From Luidia sarsii (Eukaryota; Echinodermata; Asteroidea; Paxillosida; Luidiidae), in NCBI GenBank assembly GCA_949987565.1, contig OX465102.1, positions 9,678,212-9,742,211 on the forward strand: a DNA stretch of 64,000 bases, read 5' to 3'. Shown piece after piece: positions 42,148 through 54,000 of the stretch. How positions within the stretch are numbered: the stretch's first letter is position 1; every line of letters begins with the position of its first letter. A program made the translations under genes and the position numbers. A model generated the notes under the pieces. The model worked only from the letters and a program-made list of their open reading frames with translations, was not told where the DNA came from and ran no database searches.

Positions 42148-42499
42148 CAGTAACACCATGCAGCTTTCTGATAATCCTTCTTTTGTGTTCACTCCTCCAC
42201 ACTTCTCTCTTTGATCTTTCCCCCTCTTCTCACTAATCCCTACCCTACTCCTTGCCCTTCCCTTTGATCTCTCCCTCCCTTTGTTTCTCATCCGTGTCCT
42301 ATTCACTCTCTTCCCCCTTCTTTGTGTACATGTACAGGTATCTGTTTTGTCCTTATCACTCTGCCTTTGAGATCTTGATCTCGACTAGCTCTAGAAAGCA
42401 GCAGGAGTCATGGGTTCGAATCCTGCCCGAGCTAGGTCCTGCTAGGATCGAAACATCAGGCCCACTAAATTTTGAGATTTGTATTAACTATTATGTCCA

Positions 42500-43365
42500 T
42501 TTCTATTAACCATGGAGGTACAACATACCAATTAGTAATCACCATAATATGTACATCTATACATTGTACTACTATTTCACTAAGTACATATATGATGTAC
42601 TAGTACTAGAGTAGGCTGTATTGGTACACGGAACTGTAGTCTGTAGTACCATGGAGGAAGAAATGGTAGTACGTACTGTTAATAGTAGTAGTAGTAGTAG
42701 CTGTAGTACTTAGTAGTAGTGCCTAGTGTAGTGGAGTAGTGAGTATTTTACTTCCACTTTGGGTGTGTGGTCGAACTAAAATGGTAACTGTACATAAATT
42801 CAAATCGAAAGCAAAAATGCCTGTTTCACTAATTTTGTCTCCATCCACAACCTAGTATGAAATCAAAACGACCTTTACTTCCACATTGCTTGATCTGTTG
42901 GTACTTTCCTTTCATTACTTGATGAATAATGATAATGATTGATAGTTACTGTCATTTATTTAATTGATGGAAAACCAGTTCAAGTAAAACCTTGATCATG
43001 TGATTCTTTGTACAGATAATACTTAGTTATCTTTTTCATTTGCTTACATAATACCATATTCATAGGAAATTGTTTAGGCAAGACTTGAACTTAAAGGTTT
43101 GCATGGTGGAAATACATGTAATTTTCATATTTTGCATCCATGCCCAAAACCGGAATTGTTGTCAAGAGCTTGTGTAAAGTGATATATTTTCACCAGAAAA
43201 GGATTCCAACAAAATAGGAATGGTTGGCAGCTTAGTGTCAGGTTTAGTATGATAAGGGTAGCCAACTGCTGAACATTGTATTTGGTTGATCCATTGAGAC
43301 ACTGTTGGATTTTCAGGTTTGGGGTTGTAAGTCATGTGACTTATGAAAGTGAAAGACTCTGTGGC
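42500..43365. other. Unassigned intergenic stretch
   Basis: AT-rich with a TAG/GTA trinucleotide patch at 42685-42745 and a dispersed fragment at 43150-43240 (GGAATGGTTGGCAGCT). No gene seen. Confidence 0.5.
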
Positions 43366-43368
43366 ACT

Positions 43369-43682
43369 GCTTTCGTGGGTGAGTTCACCCACGGGCTCTT
43401 GGTCATTTTTCTGGTCAGGTGTTGGACTTTGTGGCACTGTACTGGTATTGATTTCGTGGGTTAGTTCACCCACAGGCTCTTGCTTATTTTCTGGTGAAGT
43501 GTTGGACTTGTGGCACTGTACTGGCATTGCTTTCGTGGGTGAGTTCACCCATGGGCTCTTGTTCATTTTCTGGTGAAGTGGTGGACTTTGTGGCACTGTA
43601 CTGGCATTGCTTTCGTGGGTGAGTTCACCCACAGGCTCTTGGTCATTTTCTGGTCAGCTGTTGGAGTCTGTGGCACTGCACT
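43369..43682. repeat. ~79-bp tandem repeat, four copies
   Basis: Each unit has the palindrome CGTGGGTGAGTTCACCCACG, then GGCTCTTGGTCATTTTCTGG and TTGTGGCACTGTACTGGCAT. The open frames over it are by-products. Confidence 0.9.
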
Positions 43683-44255
43683 GCCATACTAACAGCAAAC
43701 ACACTGTGCTATTCTGTTGGGTTTGGGACAAACCCTAGAGGCTGCAGTCTCTGATTTAGACAGTTGTTTATTTTGGAACTTGGAATAAGCCTTTCCATTC
43801 TAAGGGCTGCATGCATACATGTATTACATGTCATTTTTAAATACTTGTATACATTAACACTGTGTAGGCCTATATTTACTGCAGGTGGAAGAGTGATGGT
43901 ACATATTCAAACAGAGGCCGAATTCAAAACCTTGATCAGTCACAAATTGTTTCAAGTAAACTCCAGTTTGTTCATGTGAAACAAAATATTATGAAAATGT
44001 ATACTGGTATTCACCGAGCAATGGCATTCTTCCTGTAGGTCATTCCTACTGATGTGCTTATTCCTGAACACTCTTTACTCTGATTGGCCAACGTCAGAGT
44101 ATAGAGCATACATGAATATGCATAAACATGATGTAATTAATGACAATTGGCCAATTAGACTAAGGGGTCGGCTTTGTACAGTACATGCTAGTTTGCTCTG
44201 AGTCTGTGATTCCTCTTTTTTTAGTCTCAGTGAAAGTATTCCAATTTTCCTTTAA

Positions 44256-44455
44256 CCCTAACCAGCATTGAAACCACAATTAACCACACATGTTTTTTCC
44301 TGTGGGAGGATAAGGGCCATGCACCATGACATTCCACAGCGTGGTTTTTGTGTTGTCCTGTGGTACATGTATGTGAGCCTACACCCCTGTGGGCTCTGTG
44401 AAAAATTGCGGTATACAACATGTGTGTCCTGTGCGAGAGGTGCAAAACGTTAGGG
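44256..44455. mobile_element. 200-bp TTAA MITE, intact copy
   Basis: TTAA at 44252-44255 and 44456-44459; ends CCCTAACCAGCATTG and AACGTTAGGG. The interior matches 13546-13737 in inverse order (CATGTTTTTTCCTGTGGGAG). A piggyBac-type MITE by target site and CCC-end; inference. Confidence 0.85.
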
Positions 44456-44590
44456 TTAAAGATAGGTTGGCAGCAATGCCAACCCGGCACCAACAGAACC
44501 TGATGTTGGATTTCGTGGGATTTTGGGGGGTTAGAAAATAAGCTCTGATTGATTGCTTAACTATTTGATTTCTTTCTGTCTTCCGAGCAG

Positions 44591-45054
44591 CTGTGCAGGT
44601 ACTGAGGGAGTGGACTGGACCGCTATGGAGGCAATACTGCAGCGCCTGGCCACGCTCTCCACGGACGAGCTGCGGGCCGAGGTCAAGTCCAGCGGCCAGA
44701 AGGTCCTGCCCATCACCCAGACCACCCGCAGGCTGGTGGAGCGTCGCCTCGCCAAGTGCCTGTGGCAGCGGCAAGGCGGCGGGGATGGGGATGGGGAAAA
44801 CTCGGAGAGCCCCGCGCCTCCCGAGGCACGGGGGGAGGTGGAGGAGAGGACCGTCGGCGATCGGGTCCCTGAGCAAGCCGGCGGACCGCAGGCCGACGTC
44901 GATAGTACCGGCCGTGACCAGCCCAGCTCGGAGGCGCGCTCTGGCCCAGCGGAAGACGTCCACTACTTTGCCGTCTGCCTGCCGGGCAAGGTGGAGGCTG
45001 GCCTTGGGAGTCGCGACGAGCCCGACTCAGCCTCCACCTCGAGAGGACCCTCGG
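44591..45054 (+). CDS. ANKLE2: ANKLE2 LEM-domain exon
   Basis: Encodes MEAILQRLATLSTDELRAEV, KSSGQKVLPITQTTRRLVER and RLAKCLWQ, a LEM fold, followed by an acidic GC-rich linker ending STSRGPS; donor GTAAGC. Two acceptors are possible: after AGCAG (44591) or after GTGCAG (44599). LEM domains bind BAF. Confidence 0.92.
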
Positions 45055-48000
45055 GTAAGCAGACGTGTTTCTGTCCAAGTTCCCGGGCGAGAGATTTTCA
45101 TGCAGATTCGCCACCAAGACGAGTCTTAGTGGAACGTTTGTGGTGACATCATGTGGTACAGGTACATGTACTTCTATTTTGAGATGGAGTATGGCTCTGA
45201 AAAGAGCCGGTCACTCAAATGTTTTGGGTAGTGTGTACTCTGCCCGTCGTCAGGAGACCGACGACTCCAGAGCCACACTCCTACTTGAATGAGAAGTGCT
45301 ACATAGTGTCACCGCAAACCTTCCTCGTCTTGGTGGCGAATCTGCATTAAAATCTTATAAAGTCTTATAAAGCCATCCAAGGTGAAGTCCTATAGCCCCC
45401 CACCCGAAAAAAAATAGTTGTGCTTCCGGTTTCCCAGGCGACCCTACATGTATATTGATTGCAGGACCCTACATTTTTTGGGGGAAAGTATGTTTCTCGA
45501 CTGACCTTATGTTGACAGTGACGAGTGATTTAATCAACGTGATTTAAATCAATCAATCCTGCATGTAAATCATGTTTATGTATGAAAGGCCCGAGACCTC
45601 TGGTTTTGCAAACCAGCGCTTTCCCCATCAGGCCTATCCAGCCCTTAGATTAGATGCTGGCCTCCCTAAATAGTCAACTACAGGAGTCTTTGCCGGGCTT
45701 AGGGAGCGAGTCAGAAGCAGTTCAACCAACTGCCGTATACCTCCATTTTTCAGAGGTCGTGATCTTCCAGAGTAAGAAGGTGGCGCTGAGCTTTGCCAAG
45801 AAGAACAAGGGCGCCCGCTTCAAGGTCTTCAAGACCCAGGACGATGCCACCCACTTTGCCAAGTCCAACCAGGACCTGAGCACGCCCAAGCCCAACACGG
45901 AGCCGCCCACCAGCCAGGTAGGCGCACAGCCAGAAGACTGAGAATTTGGAAGGAGATTTGAATCGTGTTTAAAAAGAAACCTTGGTGGGGAAGGGGGCTC
46001 ATGTTCATGCAAGCAAACAAAAATTGCGAGCCAATTTTGGTTAGCAGCTTTGTGGTTAACTGTGTTCCCAATGTCTCCCGTCTTCTGATTATGGGCAGAG
46101 TACAAGCTACCTGAAACGTTGAGTTACCGGCTCTCTTGAGAGACACACTCCTTTTTGAAAGAGAAGTGCTACATGTTGTCACTGTCACCGCAAACCTTCC
46201 ACTCAGTATTTCCACCATGCAAACCTTCAAATCCTATCTAGTCTGAGTTACCGGCTCTTTTCAGAGCCACACTCCTTCTTGAAAGAGAGGTGCTGCATCA
46301 TGTCACTGCAAACAATCCACTTACTTGTGGTCAAACGGTGGGTGTGTCCTTGAGGTTGGCCCATGCAGGGAGACATATATAAACAAGCACGGCACTTCCT
46401 GTCAGTCAGAGTGCGAGAGTTGCATTGTGGGATAAACCCCCCCCCCCCCCAGAGTGTTTGGAAAAGTCTAACTAATAGTGGAGTCTGAATCGCATATCAA
46501 ATCCCACTATTAACCTAATGAAACACATACATCTTGGGGGAAAAGGGGTGGGTACAGAGCAACGAAGCACACATGGGGGTTAAAGGGGTGACCACTCAAC
46601 ACACACACACAAACGTGACGTTTTGATTTGCGATTTAAAATCGCCATCCAAATAATCGCGGTTATTTCGGACTGTGGAAGCGACCCCGATGACGCAACGT
46701 CTTTCGATCGCCGACTTGTATTTAGCCCCCCGTTGCTGAGAAGCCGGTCAGCAATTTCCGGTCGGTCAAGCAGCCGGACCTCGTCCGTCTGAGGAAGGCC
46801 ATCGAGGAGAACGACACCGATCGGTTCAGCGAGCTGGTCTGGAGTAATCCCAGGTACCTGATCAATGCCGGGGACACTCCAACCATCCTGCAGGTGAGTG
46901 ACATGCTGCATTGACATGCTGCGTTGTGGGGGAGTTTGAGGTTGACGCCTACCGTTAGGTTTTCCTTGTGCCCCCAAAAATTGGTCTGCTTCCGATTACA
47001 TGGCATTTCAAAATACATGTAGAGTAGGTAGGTAGGGAAATTTTTTTTTTGCCAAATTTTTTGTATGTGTACAATCATATGGAGGCATCTACATGCGGTA
47101 AAGCCTTAAGGGTAATAATAAGACGATCAAATTATACATTGTTTACCCCCAAAAAAATTAGGGTCGCGGGCTAGAAATAGGGTCGATTTCTTGAAATGGT
47201 GTGTATTTTATTATTTATTTAATTTCTGGAGATGTTTTCTAGCTCAATGGAGAACAAATTGTGCTCAAATATCGTCTGATCCAATTTTGCATCGTTCATT
47301 GCCTTTTGATTGATTCCCACTAGCCAATTTTCAACCCCACGTCAACCCCGAGATTGGCTTCAACCTGGGTTGAATTCAACCCTGCTCTGGACCAGGGTTT
47401 AAATTTTTGCCCCGGGTTGCACCTCTCACCCCGGGGTTGAAAACGATAGTGTGAAAAGAACTGGGTTGAGTTCACGGTGAAATCTTGGGGGTTAAAGTCG
47501 CCCCGGGTTGAAATAAGCTTGGTTTGTATGAATCAAGTGTGAAACGATACCGGGTTGAACGCCTGGTTGAACAATTCGATTCAAGAATTTCTCATCCCGG
47601 GTTGAGTTCAAAAGGTTGTAGTGTGCAAAGGTTATTGGTTTGTTGACATTTACTGCAGGAGGGTTTCCGATACAACGCCCTGCACTTTGCCGCCAAGGGG
47701 AACCGGGTGGAGGTGGGACGCCTCCTTCTGGAGACACTGGAGGACGCGGCCTTCATCCTCCTGATGTACCCTGAGGACCCGGAGGAGACAGTCAGCAACA
47801 GGACCGGCTTCCTGGTGGACCTCTACCTGAACTCACCGGAAAAAGGGGTGAGGCCGATTTCTATCCAGTTTTGAAGTGAATACAAAACTCTGGTTTTACA
47901 TACCAGTGCTCTTCCCATCAGGCCTATCATGCCCTTAGATGGTGGCCTCCCAAATAGGGCCCAACAACAGTTTCCCGTTACCCAACCGACCCTATTTCTA

Positions 48001-51000
48001 GCCTGCGACCCAAATTTTTTTATTTTTATTAATGTGTAATTTGATCGTATTAAGGCTTGACCACATGCAGATGCCTCCATATGATTGGGAAAAAAATGGC
48101 ACAAACAAAAATTCCTGACCTACCTACCCTATTTTTGTAATCCGAAGCAGAACTGTTTTTTGTTTTCCTAGTCAACTAGTCTTTGCCCGAGCTGCCATAG
48201 CCAGGTTTACAACAATACACCAATTGCACGACCACTGTTTACATGCATCATGTGACTTATTGCATCTCATTTGGCACAGAGCAGTGATGGAAATTAAGCT
48301 TGGGCGGTTCTCCCGGTTCCAAGTGGAACCGCGGTTCCAAAATGGGAACCGGAACCGTGGTTCCGCTTTTTTTTTTAACCGGATACCCGCTTTGGACGGT
48401 TCCCGCTTCAGAGGAACCGGTTCCAAACTCTGTGGCCAGCGCGGCCCAGCGCACATTTAGCGAACACGCAGTCACGCAATGGCCTGGCCCCAACCATGGA
48501 TAACTTATGCAATGTTGGTTTGTACATGCACAGTGCAATGGGTGCATGACACATGTACATGTACAATTTACTTTGTATGCCTGTAAATTCACAACAATCG
48601 AACGCAGACTGCTACTGTGGTACTGCACGTGGCAGCAATAAGCAACGCATTGAATGACCCCATTCGATCGTGGATAATTCTGTACGCATACATTGTACTA
48701 CACCCTACACGCACTGTACTTGTGTTGCCGTGCGGTGCAAGTCTGAGTAGGGCTCCCAAGCATGTGCGATTTCATCAGTATTTCATCGGCTACCAATGCC
48801 CAATCACGCGATTCTTTTACAGACCACATGGTTGTGACGGGTTCACTTGGCTCCCTAGGCAGAGATATAGTTATCTCGTCTTGTTACTTGTGTTCTTACA
48901 TTGTTCTGCACGTACATACGGCCGGACTCGCGCGGCTCCAGCGTAGGACTCGGCTATTGCACGATTGCATTGGACTCGTTGTGTGGGGTGGGATTCGTGT
49001 ATTGCATGGGAGCGGATTCGGTACGGCGTTGTGTGGGGTGGGGTTCGTGTATTGCATGGGAGCGGATTCGGTACGGCGTTGTGTGGGGTGGGGTTCGTGT
49101 ATTGCATGGGAGCGGACTCGGTACGGCGTGGGGTGGGTTGGGGTTCGTGTATTGCATGCATGGCAGCGGATTTGGTACAGCGTTGTGTGGGGTGGGGTTC
49201 GTGTATTGCTATGGCAGAGGATTCGGTACGGCGCGCCGCGTTGTGTGGGGTGGGGTTCGTGTATTGCACGGGAGCGGATACGGTACAGCGTTGTGTGGGG
49301 TGGGGTTCGTGTATTGCATGGGAGCGGATTCGGTACAGCGTTGTGTGGGGTGGGGTTCGTGTATTGCACGGGATTCGGGACAGTGTTGGGTTCGAGTTTT
49401 GCGTGGGATTCGGGACCACGTGCATCTCGGGGTATTGCGTGGGATTCGGGACCACGTGCGTCTCGGGGTATTGCGTGGGATTCGGGACCACGTGCGTCTC
49501 GGGGTATTGCGTGGGATTCGGGACCACGTGCGTCTCGGGGTATTGTATGGGATTCGGGACGGCGTGGGGCTATGATGTTGCACGGGATTCGGGACGGCGT
49601 GGGGCTATGGTCTTGCACGGGATTCGGGACCACGTGGGGCTCGGGATCGCGTACGTGGGGCCCCGGTGTTGCTCGGGATTCTGGACTGCGTGGGGCTCGG
49701 GTATTGCTCAGGATTCGGGACCGCGCGGGGCTCGGGTATTGCTCGGGATATGGGACAGTGTTGGGTCCGAGTTTTGCGTGGGATTTGGGACCGACACGGC
49801 TATTTGCGCTAGCTGTCGGCTCCAGCGATTGCTGGTGTTTGAATCGGGGACTGCAGGCGTTGGAATCGAGGACTCGGGAAGTAGCCACGTGGTACATTTT
49901 GTCTGTAGCGTACCTGCCGAAGTTATCCATGTTACCTGGCCAAACATGCTGGCGCGCGTCCAATAAACAACCAAAAGGTAATGGCTTGACTTTTTCACTT
50001 TCTACGGGTGAATTTACTCAAAGGGTTTTATTCCCTGTTCTTAATATGCCATGCAGAATTGCTTTTGAATAGAGGATCGTAAAATCTAAACATGTTTTCA
50101 ATTCTAAATCTATATCAATCTACGGTTTATTCATCGGTCTACAGAAATTATTATTTTTTTTCATCGAAATGAAATCAAATCATCGAAATGAAATCAAATA
50201 ATCGAAATCAAATCAAATCACCCCTTTTTTAAGAATGGGAAGACCCGAGTTTGGGTTTGGATGATTCCATTCGTTTAACGGTTTCGTTATTGAACCGCGT
50301 TGTATTTTCCGTTAAAAATATTGGGCAAATGAGCAGCCAAACAATTCAAGCAAATCTTTTAAACATGTCTCATACATCCTATTGATACATAAATGACAAT
50401 CAGACTGCCAAACCAGCATTCGGTATACTTTATCAATGCATTGAAGCAAAATTAAGTCGCCGTAAAAGACGCGCATGTAGTTGAACCTTCCAAGCTCATG
50501 GCGGCGTCTGCGAAACCGCGCTCACTGAGGTCTTTTTGTTTTTTATTAAATCTTATGTTTTTCTTTGTTTTTTAGGAACCGGTTCTATCTCGGAACCGCA
50601 GTTCCTAACTGGAACCGGAACCGGTTCCCAAAATCCTGGAACCGCCCAAGCCTAATGGAAATATACAAAGAAGAATGTGGACCATAATTATCATAGTCTT
50701 CTTTGCTCATTTCCACTCCTGTCCTGCACCAAATGAGATGCGCTAGATTTCCCAAGATTAATTGTTGTTCCCCGCTGCTATTGGATCTTTTCTTGACATA
50801 TTCTTCAACAAAACTGAACGTTATTTTAGGAACAACGGTAAGGTCCCTTGAATTTTATCGCCATTTAAAAAAACCTAGAACCCATTGCCTCGTTTCAGCT
50901 CAATGCGTACATTTTGCATAAATATTAAGAAAGGCCTATCCCTGCCCAAACTCAAAGGTGTCTGGTTTTTTTTCAGTGTTGTAGAAGTATGACAGCCTCC

Positions 51001-54000
51001 TCTTTTCCTTTCGGTTGATTTTTTTTTTGTGTCTTGGGATTTCCCCCTGCTCAGAATGGTGAAACGTCTCTCCACTTTGCCTCCAAGTTTGGCAACTTTG
51101 AGATGACGGAGTTGCTGGTCAGCCACCCGAGGTGTGACAAGATGCTGGAAAACACCAATGGCGAGACAGCCATCCAGGTACATTGTACGATTTTCTGAAC
51201 ATTTTGTGTGCACTTAAAGGCTCAATACAACATTGAGAAGATCGGGAAACATCGATGTCCACAGAATTCCTTCTAATTTACACAGTTTGTGGATGGTCAT
51301 GATAGAATCCCCCTGTTGAACAGTTGAAATCTTACTGTCTGGGATGCTGTACGTTTCGAAAAATCTTCACTCAAACATCAACAAATAATTTCTTACACTA
51401 CAGAACGGTGCGAAAACTGTGACTTTTTTCCCCTTTTTCTACTTTCTCAGATTACCATTTCTGCTAAAACTTTCGTAGGATTTCTTTTTTGGAATGTTTA
51501 ATGGTTTAACACACTATGTAAAATCGTCCCCGCAGAACTACGTCAAATTTTTGCCTAAATTTGTCTGCTGACCTCAACGTCGGATTTTGATAATTTTTCG
51601 CAAAGAGCACAGGCCGGGGGTGGAAAAAGCACTAGGAAAACGCCAATTTTTACTAGTTTAATGACATAAAAGAGAGGTTTATCCAACATTTTGTATATCA
51701 GACAGTTGAAAACTATCATTTAATGTGAAATTCTTTTGGCACGGCACATCCACTGTAACCAAGTAACCAGAATAAGTCATGAGGTTTAGTAGAAGATTGA
51801 GCTGGACCTAGGTTGTGTCCTCAGAAGGCAGAGCAATTTATTTTTCATAAATTATGGTCTGATTTATTGCAGAGGGTGATTTATTATTTATGAATATCGC
51901 AGAGCGATTTATTTTTCATAAATTATGGTCTGTTTTCTTGCTGAGATTTATTATTCATAAATTACGGTTTGATTTATTGCAGAGCGATTTATTATTCATA
52001 AATTATGGTTTGATTTATTGCAGAGCAATTGATTATTTATAAATATTGTAGAGCAAATGTTCTCCTGATGACCAGAGCATACTGGCTGGAACATCGAGTT
52101 ATGACTCAGGTTCTTTTCAGAACCGTACCTCTTCTTAAAGAGACCTTATACATGGTGTCACCGCAAACCCTCACCCCACCATGCAAAGCCTTAAGTTTTA
52201 TTTATTTCAAATGGAGCCATAGTGTGAGAGCCTTATGTACTGGAAGGCACAAAGGGGAAAATTGTTTGAGTTGAGACAAAGGTCACTGTTTCAAATTCAT
52301 TTCACTTGATTTCATTTATTTTGGCAAGACATCAAACCACAAATAATAAATCATACCATAATATATTAATATTAAATTGCTCTGCTTTAAATCAGACCAT
52401 AATTTATGAATAATAAATTGCTCTGCGATATTTATGAATAATAGATCACTCTGCAATAAATCAGACCATAATTTATGAATAATAAATTGCTCTGCGATAT
52501 TTATGAATAATAGATCACTCTGCAATAAATCAGACCATAATGTATGAATAATAAATTGCTCTGCGATATTTATGAATAATAGATCACTCTGCAATAAATC
52601 AGACCATAATTTATGAATAATAAATTGCTCTGCTTTCTCAGGACGCGACTTAGAACCAGCTCAATCTTCTTCGCTTAATCTCATGACTTATTCTGGTTAC
52701 TTGGTTACTTGGTATTCCCTTGAATATTGTGAGTCTGAGGTGGTAGCCAATGATTTACATAGTGGATGTGGTTTGGTATATTGTGCATGCTCTATTTTGA
52801 GGTTCCATGTGTCATGGACTGCATAGGGAATGAGTCTAAAGCACTGTAACATGTGCATGTGGATGTAGAAACATGCTGTTTGTGTCAAGGAGAATGTAAT
52901 TCAATGCCCGAAATTGTTTTCATTAGGCATCGGGCAAAGCACTTAGCACTCAGTGCTTATCAAGTCGAGCAGGGGCAAAGCCTCATTGAGTCTGATATGA
53001 TGCACAGTGTATCTTTAAAAAAAATGTGGCCATTACAGACAGAAAGATTTTGGTTTAATACCCACACCGTTAAAGGGAAAAAAACCCTGTAAATCCAAAA
53101 TAGACCAACTATTTTTATTATTATGTAGAGAAACAACACTGTCTGGCAAAACCACTTGCCCCCCAAAAATTGGACTTGTACTATTAGAAACATACAGTAA
53201 TGTGCAAGGACACATCATATACATATATACACAGTCCTTTGCACATGCTAAGGTGCAGTTGAATCTGTGTACTTATTTTTCAAGCATAATTTTTACCCCT
53301 GAGATGGCAAGTTTTGAAAACAAACACCTGAGGTGGTCCATTAGAAGTGTGAGGCGGGCTGCCTCATACATGTAGTTTTAAATGAATAGGCTGAGTCAAA
53401 CCTGCCTAAATGGCATAACATGTATAATACATGTAGTCCATCCATCCTGACAATATTAGGACAGAGATTTTTCCGTTTTTTCCCCCCAGACATTATTGGA
53501 CTAACCTCTGTCATTATAGACCGATTGCGTGACCACTGTTTACATGCCATCGTGTGCCTTATAGTGGGTATTTTGCATCTCATTTGTCACAGAGCAGTGA
53601 TGGAAATGTACAAAGAAGAATGTGGACAATATGATAGTCTTCTTTGCTCATTTCCACTCCTGTTCTGCACCAAATGAGATGCAAAAATACCCACTATAAG
53701 TCACGTGATGTCATGTAAACAGTGGTCGTGCAATCGGTCTATTGGAATGACCTCTGTTTATATTGGAATGACCTCTGTCTAGTCCTTAAACAATGTTTGG
53801 CATTTTGCCACAGTCTCTGTAAGAGCTATGCATTCAAGTCTTTTTTTCCCCACCTCTCACCTTTAGATTGCATGCACAAGATCCAATGCAACAGGTCAAG
53901 AGCTAAAAAACCTGGAAACGTCCATAGTAAATCTCTTACAAGGTATGAAGCTCCACTTTGGAAACTCTTTCACTAACAAAAAAAAAGATGGTTTGAAAGT

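Noticed and set aside
48762..50072. 436-codon frame as a transposase or new gene
   Set aside because: The translation is the 50-bp and 39-bp arrays read through. It has no hAT motifs, and similar frames exist in other phases and on the other strand.
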